Shown here one piece after another: positions 57,740-64,000 of a stretch of 64,000 nucleotides of DNA. The DNA comes from Gammaproteobacteria bacterium (lineage in GTDB: Bacteria; Pseudomonadota; Gammaproteobacteria; Pseudomonadales; Pseudohongiellaceae): NCBI GenBank assembly GCA_947457195.1, contig CANGUU010000009.1, positions 1-64,000 on the forward strand, read 5' to 3'. Every line of letters begins with the position of its first letter. Position 1 is the first letter of the stretch. Under the pieces are notes generated by a model. The model searched no databases. It was not told the origin of the DNA and saw only the letters and a list, made by a program, of their open reading frames with translations. A program made the position numbers and the translations under genes.

Positions 57740-57759
57740 GTTTGTGCGGAATCAAGGCA

Positions 57760-58254
57760 ATGGCAACTAAAGCCGAGCTGATCAAAAAGATGGTACGGCC
57801 CTTGGTCGAGGCGCTGGGCTATCGAATTTGGGGGATCGAGTATCTTGGTCAGGGTCGCCATACGCTGCTGAGGATTTATCTGGACAAGCCTGGCGGCATA
57901 AACATCGACGATTGCGCCGAAGCCAGTCGACACATCAGCAGCATGCTGGACGTGGAGGACCCCATCAAGGATGAATACACGTTGGAGGTATCCTCGCCTG
58001 GCTTCGATCGACTGCTTTTCGAACCAGAGCAATACCAGCTGTACCTGAATCATGAGGTGCGGGTCAGGCTGTCTCAGGCGCTTTCCGGGCGGAGGAATTT
58101 TTCCGGAACTCTCTTGGGAATCGACCAAATGAATGACGAGTGGATGGTGAAGCTGCAAGTCGGTGCGGAACTCCTGCAACTGCCTTTCACCAACATCGAG
58201 AAAGCCCAATTGGTTGGCGAGAAACCTTTGGTGCCAACGGAATCATTGATGTAA
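57760..58254 (+). CDS. rimP: Ribosome maturation factor RimP
   Basis: 164 residues from the ATG at 57760, preceded by [37 protein letters not shown] and [22 protein letters not shown], then [15 protein letters not shown], are the family signature. Needed for 30S maturation. First protein of the nusA-infB operon. Confidence 0.95.
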   Translation: MATKAELIKKMVRPLVEALGYRIWGIEYLGQGRHTLLRIYLDKPGGINIDDCAEASRHISSMLDVEDPIKDEYTLEVSSPGFDRLLFEPEQYQLYLNHEVRVRLSQALSGRRNFSGTLLGIDQMNDEWMVKLQVGAELLQLPFTNIEKAQLVGEKPLVPTESLM

Positions 58255-58273
58255 AGATGCAGGTAAATTGCAT

Positions 58274-59764
58274 ATGAATAACAAAGAAATCTTGCTGGTA
58301 GCCGATGCGGTATCGAACGAGAAAGGTGTCTCGCGCGAAGTCATTTTCAAAGCCTTGGAATCGGCGCTGGCCTCTGCCACCAAGAAGCGCTACCCGGAGG
58401 AGGAAACGATCGATTGTGAAGTCATCATCGATCGCCAAACCGGCAACTACGAAACATTCCGCAAGTGGACCGTCGTTCCCGACGATCAACTTGCTACCCT
58501 GGGTTCCGAGTTCACCATCGAGGAGGCACACGAAGTCGATCCTGGTCTGAAAGCGGGCGATATCCATCGCATCAAGATCGACAATGTGGAATTCGGCCGT
58601 ATTTCTGCCCAAACCGCTAAGCAAGTCATTGTGCAGAAAGTGCGGGAAGCCGAGCGTGAGATCGTGGTCAACGAGTATCTTGGCAAGGTCGGCAAGTTGG
58701 TATCGGGAACAGTCAAGAAGGTGACTCGCGACAACGTGATCGTCGATCTAGGCAACAATGCTGAGGGGCTGCTGCCGAGGGAAAATCTGATCCGAGGTGA
58801 AACCTTCCGCATGAACGACCGGATTCGTGCCCTGCTTCTGGAGGTGCGTTCGGAAGTGCGAGGCCCGCAGTTGTTGCTGAGTCGGACCTCGCCGCAAATG
58901 CTGATCGAACTCTTCAAGATCGAAGTGCCGGAAATTTCCGAGGAAATCATCGAGATCAAAGCCGCCGCGCGTGACCCGGGTTCGCGGGCAAAGATCGCGG
59001 TCAAGACCAATGACAAACGCATTGATCCTGTTGGCGCCTGCGTCGGCATGCGCGGCTCGCGTGTGCAGGTGGTGTCTGGCGAGCTTGCCAATGAACGTAT
59101 CGACATCATTCTCTGGGATGACAACCCCGCACAGCTGGTCATCAATGCCATGTCTCCTGCAGAAGTTGCCTCGATCGTGGTGGATGAAGACACGCACACC
59201 ATGGATGTTGCTGTGGCGGAGGAAAACCTGGCCCAGGCCATCGGTCGCAACGGACAGAATGTGCGTCTGTGCGCCGAGCTCACTGGTTGGGCCATCAACG
59301 TCATGAGCGAGGAGAAGGCGGCAGACAAGCTCCAGCAGGAATCTGCATCGATCATCGATGTTTTCATGAAAGCGCTCGATGTGGATGAGGAAGTGGCGGA
59401 CATCCTGGCGCAGGAAGGATTTACCTCGCTCGAGGAAATTGCCTACGTTCCCATCGAGGAGATCACCCAGATTCCTGATTTCGATGAGGAAATCGCCAAC
59501 GAGCTTCGTAATCGTGCCAAGGATGCCCTGTTGACCAGGGCCATCGCGTCTGAGGAAGACATCAGCAAGGCTGGCGTCGCTGACGACTTGCTGAACATGG
59601 AAGGCATGGATAACAAGCTGGCGCTTGAGCTCGCCAAGCTCGGCATCAAGACCATGGAGGATCTCGCAGAGCAGGCGGTAGATGACTTGCTCGTCATCGA
59701 TGGCATGGATGAGGGGAGAGCCGGCAAGTTGATTCTCACGGCGAGGGCCCCCTGGTTCGCATAA
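58274..59764 (+). CDS. nusA: Transcription termination/antitermination factor NusA
   Basis: 496 residues from the ATG at 58274. N-terminal RNA-polymerase-binding domain, S1 domain ([16 protein letters not shown]), two KH domains ([36 protein letters not shown]) and two C-terminal acidic helix-hairpin repeats, the gammaproteobacterial full-length form. It controls pausing, termination and antitermination. Confidence 0.98.
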   Translation: MNNKEILLVADAVSNEKGVSREVIFKALESALASATKKRYPEEETIDCEVIIDRQTGNYETFRKWTVVPDDQLATLGSEFTIEEAHEVDPGLKAGDIHRIKIDNVEFGRISAQTAKQVIVQKVREAEREIVVNEYLGKVGKLVSGTVKKVTRDNVIVDLGNNAEGLLPRENLIRGETFRMNDRIRALLLEVRSEVRGPQLLLSRTSPQMLIELFKIEVPEISEEIIEIKAAARDPGSRAKIAVKTNDKRIDPVGACVGMRGSRVQVVSGELANERIDIILWDDNPAQLVINAMSPAEVASIVVDEDTHTMDVAVAEENLAQAIGRNGQNVRLCAELTGWAINVMSEEKAADKLQQESASIIDVFMKALDVDEEVADILAQEGFTSLEEIAYVPIEEITQIPDFDEEIANELRNRAKDALLTRAIASEEDISKAGVADDLLNMEGMDNKLALELAKLGIKTMEDLAEQAVDDLLVIDGMDEGRAGKLILTARAPWFA

Positions 59765-59838
59765 CGAGTAGTCAAGGGTACAAGGGCAGGGCAGGTTCAG
59801 GGACTAGGCACGAAAATCGCTGGGGCAGGAGTTAGAGA

Positions 59839-62367
59839 ATGGCGGATTTGAGCATACAAGACTTGGCAAAGGTGGTTGGTGTGCCGGTCGAGCGCTTCCT
59901 TGAGCAAATCAAGGAGGCGGGCCTGCCGCAGACGGCTGCTGCCGACAAGATCAACAACGAGCAGAAGTCCAAACTGCTTGCTTTCCTGAAGAGCCGTCAC
60001 GGCGACAACTCCGGTGGTGAAACCGCACCTGGTCGCATCACGCTCAAGCGCAAAACAGTCGAAACGCTCAAGACCTCGGACAATCAGGGGCGCAGCAAAA
60101 CGATCAGTGTAGAGGTTCGCAAAAAGCGCACCTACGTCAAGCGCAGCGTGGAAGAAGCACAGAAGGAAGCGGCAGAGAAGGAGCGGCTGGCAGCAGAACA
60201 AAAGCTGCGCGAAGAGGCCGAGCGCAAGGAGCGCGAGGCAGTAGAGGCCAGGCGTCGACAGGAAGGCGGATCCAAGACGGCTGTGGCCGCGAAGGATCGT
60301 GCGCGACCTGGTGATCCGCGGGCAGAACCGAAAGTCGAACCCGCACGTGGCGACGCGAAGACCGATGGCAAGCTGGAGTTCAAGAAAGGAACCATCAGGA
60401 AGGATGGTAAACCTGGCGAGGATGAGGAAGCCGAAGTCCGCAAGCCGCTGTCACGCAAGAAAGAAAAAGAACAGGCACCCAAGAAGTTCAAGGGTGTCAG
60501 ATCCAGCGATGACTTCGTTCTCGATGACGATGCGGACGGCGGCACTCGCTGGCGCGCCAAGAAAAAGCCCTCGCAGCCCAAACAGCATCAATTCGAGAAG
60601 CCTACCGAGTTCATTGTGAAAGAAATCGAAGTACCCGAGGCCATCACGGTCTCTGAATTAGCGTCCCGGCTGTCCATAAAGGCGGGTGAACTCATCAAGG
60701 CGTTGATGAAGATGGGTGTCATAGCTACCGTGAATCAGGTGCTGGACCAGGACACGTCGGTGCTACTCGTGGAGGAGCTCGGTCACAAGCCCAAACTCAT
60801 CTCCGCCAACGAACTCGAAGACAATCTGGTGAGTTCGATTGCGCATGAAGGTGAGGCTGTTTCAAGAGCACCGGTGGTCACGGTCATGGGCCATGTCGAT
60901 CACGGCAAAACCTCTTTGCTCGACTACATACGCAAGACGTCCGTCGCAGCCGGCGAAGCCGGTGGTATCACGCAGCACATTGGCGCCTATCACGTAACGA
61001 CTGATCGGGGCACAGTGAGCTTTCTCGATACTCCGGGTCACGCGGCCTTCAGTGCCATGCGCTCCCGCGGTGCAAAGGCCACTGACATCGTCATTCTGGT
61101 AGTGGCGGCCGACGATGGGGTCATGCCACAAACGGAGGAGGCCATTCAGCACGCGCGCGCTGCCAATGTTCCCATTGTTGTTGCGGTAAACAAGATCGAC
61201 AAGGAAGCGGCCGATCCCGATCGCGTGAAGAATGAACTGGCGGTCAAAGGCGTCATCCCGGACTCCTGGGGGGGCGACACGCAATTCGTCGAAGTATCGG
61301 CCGTTACCGGGCAGGGCGTCAGCCAGTTGCTGGATGCCGTACTGCTGCAGGCCGAGATGCTCGAATTGAAAGCGATCATCGATTGTCCTGCTCGCGGGGT
61401 CGTGATCGAGTCCAGTCTCGATAAAGGCCGCGGTGCACTTGCTACCGTTCTCGTGCAAAGCGGCACGCTTAAATTGTCCGACATCATCCTGGTTGGTCAC
61501 GAATACGGTCGTGTCCGCGCCATGCTCGACGAAAATGGTCGCCAAATTACCAGCGCAGGCCCTTCCATCCCCGTCGAGATACTTGGCCTCAACGGTACGC
61601 CCGAGGCGGGTGATGAATTCGTGGTTCTGGACAATGAAAAGCAAGCTCGTGAAGTCGCCGAGCACCGTCTGGACCGCTACCGCGAGAAGCACCTGGCCAA
61701 ACAGCAGGCGATCAAGTCCGAAAATCTGTTTGCCACCATGGGCAAGGCCAACAAACAGATTCTCAACATCGTCCTCAAGGCCGACGTCAGAGGATCTCTC
61801 GAGGCCATCATGTCTGCCTTGGCCGGTATCGGCAACGAGGAAGTCGCCATTAACATCGTCGGCTTCGGGGTCGGAGGTATTTCGGAAACGGACGCCCAAC
61901 TGGCGGAAACCTCCAATGCCACGATCGTCGGCTTCAATGTCAGGGCCGACAAAACGGCGAAGACACTCATCGAGTCAGCAGGATTGCAACTGCGTTACTA
62001 CAGCATCATCTACAACTTGCTCGATGACGTGAAGGCTGTCTTGGGCGGTATGTTGGCGCCTGAGTTGAAGGAGGAAATCCTCGGTGTGGCGGAAGTACGA
62101 GGCATCTTCAATTCGCCGAAGTACGGTGCCATCGCGGGCAGCATGGTGGTGGAGGGTACGATCTACCGCAACAAACCTATCCGCGTTCTGCGCGACAATG
62201 TGGTGATCTTCGAAGGCGAACTCGAGTCCCTGCGTCGATTCAAGGACGAAGCCAGCGAGGTACGTAGCGGCATGGAGTGCGGCATCGGCGTCAAGAACTA
62301 CAATGACGTCAGGATCGGTGACAAAATCGAGGTTTACAACCGAACCAAGGTGGCGCGTTCGCTCTGA
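59839..62367 (+). CDS. infB: Translation initiation factor IF-2
   Basis: 842 residues. An N-terminal IF2-N domain (about 1-50), a long charged Lys/Glu-rich linker, then a second IF2-N-like region and the GTPase with [20 protein letters not shown] and NKIDKE, and the C-terminal fMet-tRNA-binding domains. Delivers initiator tRNA to the 30S subunit; the initiator tRNA gene heads the same operon. Confidence 0.98.
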   Translation: MADLSIQDLAKVVGVPVERFLEQIKEAGLPQTAAADKINNEQKSKLLAFLKSRHGDNSGGETAPGRITLKRKTVETLKTSDNQGRSKTISVEVRKKRTYVKRSVEEAQKEAAEKERLAAEQKLREEAERKEREAVEARRRQEGGSKTAVAAKDRARPGDPRAEPKVEPARGDAKTDGKLEFKKGTIRKDGKPGEDEEAEVRKPLSRKKEKEQAPKKFKGVRSSDDFVLDDDADGGTRWRAKKKPSQPKQHQFEKPTEFIVKEIEVPEAITVSELASRLSIKAGELIKALMKMGVIATVNQVLDQDTSVLLVEELGHKPKLISANELEDNLVSSIAHEGEAVSRAPVVTVMGHVDHGKTSLLDYIRKTSVAAGEAGGITQHIGAYHVTTDRGTVSFLDTPGHAAFSAMRSRGAKATDIVILVVAADDGVMPQTEEAIQHARAANVPIVVAVNKIDKEAADPDRVKNELAVKGVIPDSWGGDTQFVEVSAVTGQGVSQLLDAVLLQAEMLELKAIIDCPARGVVIESSLDKGRGALATVLVQSGTLKLSDIILVGHEYGRVRAMLDENGRQITSAGPSIPVEILGLNGTPEAGDEFVVLDNEKQAREVAEHRLDRYREKHLAKQQAIKSENLFATMGKANKQILNIVLKADVRGSLEAIMSALAGIGNEEVAINIVGFGVGGISETDAQLAETSNATIVGFNVRADKTAKTLIESAGLQLRYYSIIYNLLDDVKAVLGGMLAPELKEEILGVAEVRGIFNSPKYGAIAGSMVVEGTIYRNKPIRVLRDNVVIFEGELESLRRFKDEASEVRSGMECGIGVKNYNDVRIGDKIEVYNRTKVARSL

Positions 62368-62372
62368 TCTCC

Positions 62373-62735
62373 ATGCGCAAAGTATCCAACAGGCTCAGCA
62401 AGATTGGTGATGCCATCAAGCAGGATCTGGCGCGCCTGATACAGATGGAGTTACGCGACCCGCGGCTTGGCATGGTCTCGGTCACCGATGTCGAGGTGAG
62501 CAAGGACCTGGCCCATGCCAATGTCTATGTGACCACACTGGCAGAAGACAAGCGGGCTTCCTTGGCGGCACTCAATGCTGCCGGGGGGGTGCTGCGCAGT
62601 TTGCTGGCCAAGAATCTGCAGTTGCGGGCAACCCCGAAACTTCGCTTCTACTACGATGAATCCGTCGATCGTGGGCGGCAGCTGTCTGCCCTCATCGATC
62701 GGGCCATCGCTGCCGATGGCCAGTTCCAACCCTGA
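62373..62735 (+). CDS. rbfA: 30S ribosome-binding factor RbfA
   Basis: 120 residues. NRLSKIGDAIKQDLARLIQMELRDPRLGMVSVTDVEVSKDLAHANVYVT is the KH-fold signature, with PKLRFYYDESVDRG near the end. Acts in 16S rRNA 5'-end maturation. Starts 5 nt after infB. Confidence 0.96.
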   Translation: MRKVSNRLSKIGDAIKQDLARLIQMELRDPRLGMVSVTDVEVSKDLAHANVYVTTLAEDKRASLAALNAAGGVLRSLLAKNLQLRATPKLRFYYDESVDRGRQLSALIDRAIAADGQFQP

Positions 62736-62792
62736 CATAAATCACCGTCAGCAGCCGACACGGGCTCTCGAAACCCGCTCCCACGCCCTGTC

Positions 62793-63695
62793 ATGCTTCC
62801 CAACGCCTCCACCGACGGCATCCTGATTCTCGACAAGCCACTGGGCTTGACCTCGAACCGCTGCCTGCAGATCGTCAAGCGACTTCTGGGCAGTGACAAG
62901 GCAGGTCACACGGGTGCGCTCGATCCGCTGGCCAGCGGCGTACTACCACTCTGTTTTGGTGAAGCCACCAAGGTATCGCAGTTCCTGCTTGATGCCGACA
63001 AGGGCTACCGCGCGGTCATCGAGCTGGGTATTGCCACCGCATCGGGGGACAAGGACGGCGAGGTGATGCGTCGCGAGGCTGTTCCCGACCTCGCCGTGCC
63101 GGAGTTGGCCGCTGTCCTTACCGGCTTCGTCGGTACGCAGGCTCAGGAAGCACCGGTCTATTCGGCGCTCAAGCAGGGCGGGGTCCCGCTCTACAAGCTG
63201 GCGCGAGCCGGCCAGCCGGTGATCCCCAAGATTCGCGAGATCCACATCCACGCGCTCGACCTGTTGCGCTGGGAAAAGCCGTTCCTTGAACTACGTGTCA
63301 GTTGCAGTAAGGGCACCTACATTCGCAAGCTTGCGGAGGACATCGGGATCGCACTCGGTACGCTAGGCTGCCTCGCGGCCTTGCGCAGGGAAAAGGCCGG
63401 TCCCTTCACGCTCGAGCAGGCACTGACTCTCGAACGGGTGGAGGAACTGGTGAGCGTCGAACCCCGACATCTCATCGATGGATTGCTACCCATGGACCAG
63501 GCCCTCAGTCATCTGCCAGCCCTGCAGGTGTCGGAAGAACAGACGCTGCACTTGCGGCAAGGCAAGCGGGTAACTGCTGGTGCTGGCCCGATTGCCGATG
63601 GCAGCCTGCTGCGCATCTACTGTGAAGGTCTCTTCATCGGACTGGCAGAGAATGAGGCAGGAAAGCTGCAGCCAAAGAGATTGCTGAGTTACTGA
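62793..63695 (+). CDS. truB: tRNA pseudouridine-55 synthase TruB
   Basis: 300 residues. GILILDKPLGLTSN and the catalytic D44 in GHTGALDPLASG are diagnostic, followed by YRAVIELGIATASGD, SKGTYIRKLAEDIG and a C-terminal PUA-like domain. Makes pseudouridine 55 in tRNA. rpsO-pnp do not follow; instead a convergent gene lies 19 nt away, with a GGCTGG/CCAGCC hairpin between (63698-63713). Confidence 0.97.
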   Translation: MLPNASTDGILILDKPLGLTSNRCLQIVKRLLGSDKAGHTGALDPLASGVLPLCFGEATKVSQFLLDADKGYRAVIELGIATASGDKDGEVMRREAVPDLAVPELAAVLTGFVGTQAQEAPVYSALKQGGVPLYKLARAGQPVIPKIREIHIHALDLLRWEKPFLELRVSCSKGTYIRKLAEDIGIALGTLGCLAALRREKAGPFTLEQALTLERVEELVSVEPRHLIDGLLPMDQALSHLPALQVSEEQTLHLRQGKRVTAGAGPIADGSLLRIYCEGLFIGLAENEAGKLQPKRLLSY

Positions 63696-63714
63696 TTGGC
63701 TGGTACCCCAGCCG

Positions 63715-64000
63715 TTACGGCCTGCCGTGGTACTCACGGTACCAGTCGGCAAAGCGGGCTATGCCAGACTCCAGAGGGGTCGCGGGCTTATAGCCAACAT
63801 CCCTGACCAGTGCGCTGACATCTGCCTCTGTCTCGAGGACATCTCCTGGCTGCAAGGGCAGCAGCTTCATGATGGCGCGCTTGCCGAGGCACTCTTCCAG
63901 CAGTTCGATGCAGCGCAGCAAGGTCACCGGATGGCTGTTGCCGATGTTGTATAGGCGATATGGGGCCGTGCTCGAGGCTGGATCGGGCAGTGCAGCGGTC
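63715..64000 (-). CDS. NAD-dependent nucleotide-sugar epimerase, C-terminal part (runs off right edge)
   Basis: The last 95 codons, reaching the right window edge without a start. APYRLYNIGNSHPVTLLRCIELLEE, the LPLQPGDVLETEADVSAL segment and LVRDVGYKPATPLESGIARFADWYREY match the end of UDP-glucuronate 4-epimerase-like SDRs. The exact substrate cannot be decided from the tail. Such genes belong to capsule or O-antigen loci, so a surface polysaccharide region may follow. Confidence 0.85.
   Translation of the reverse strand, partial: TAALPDPASSTAPYRLYNIGNSHPVTLLRCIELLEECLGKRAIMKLLPLQPGDVLETEADVSALVRDVGYKPATPLESGIARFADWYREYHGRP

Overview
The window is high-GC, densely coded DNA with no insertion sequence, phage or CRISPR signal. 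From 36 kb to 63.7 kb the gene order is the classic gammaproteobacterial one, closest to Pseudomonas: smpB / ratA-rnfH / bamE / fur / recN / grpE-dnaK-dnaJ-dapB-carA-carB-greA / yhbY / rlmE-ftsH-folP-glmM-tpiA-secG-tRNA-Leu-tRNA-fMet-rimP-nusA-infB-rbfA-truB. A sigma-54 type promoter, FlhF/FlhG and a PomA/MotC-length MotA suggest a polar flagellum. The DUF6152-rich locus hints at a Steroidobacter/Woeseia-like lineage, but this is inference; only 'Gammaproteobacteria' is well supported.

Layout. 1-0.4 kb: 5' part of an unrecognised minus-strand gene. 0.6-12.9 kb: flagellar operon fliG-fliM-fliN-fliO-fliP-fliQ-fliR-flhB-flhA-flhF-flhG-fliA-motA-motB behind a strong -24/-12 promoter. fliG is joined directly to fliM, without the usual fliHIJKL block, and no che genes are present. 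13.0-16.8 kb: two modules, each an outer-membrane barrel gene convergent with, and overlapping, a gene for a membrane-anchored LytTR regulator. Both barrel promoters carry the same architecture: two 12-nt direct repeats at 20-nt period, exactly 30 nt upstream of an identical TACAGT -10 box. This looks like a duplicated, possibly undescribed, membrane one-component system. 16.9-19.0 kb: an OmpR-type two-component pair. 19.0-21.8 kb: five-gene operon NTF2-like / SDR / DUF2878 / chalcone-isomerase-like / DUF3833. 22.0-24.3 kb: large exported DUF305-LVIVD protein. 24.56-24.92 kb: tmRNA (ssrA, minus strand) with its own terminator.

25.1-28.9 kb: five exported proteins on the minus strand. Three share one domain and one of these is a natural fusion with a DUF6152-like domain. 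29.2-36.0 kb: SbmA/YddA-like ABC exporter fused to its ATPase, then three glycoside hydrolases without signal peptides (GH3, PF10091/GH144-like, GH15). 36.0-63.7 kb: housekeeping block (trans-translation, outer-membrane assembly, iron regulation, DNA repair, heat shock, lysine/arginine/pyrimidine synthesis, translation). It includes sigma-32 promoters at grpE and probably dnaK, a sigma-70 promoter for the fMet-tRNA/rimP/nusA/infB operon, and several intrinsic terminators, one of which ends a possible leader RNA between dapB and carA. 63.7-64.0 kb: C-terminal end of a nucleotide-sugar epimerase on the minus strand, where rpsO-pnp would be expected.
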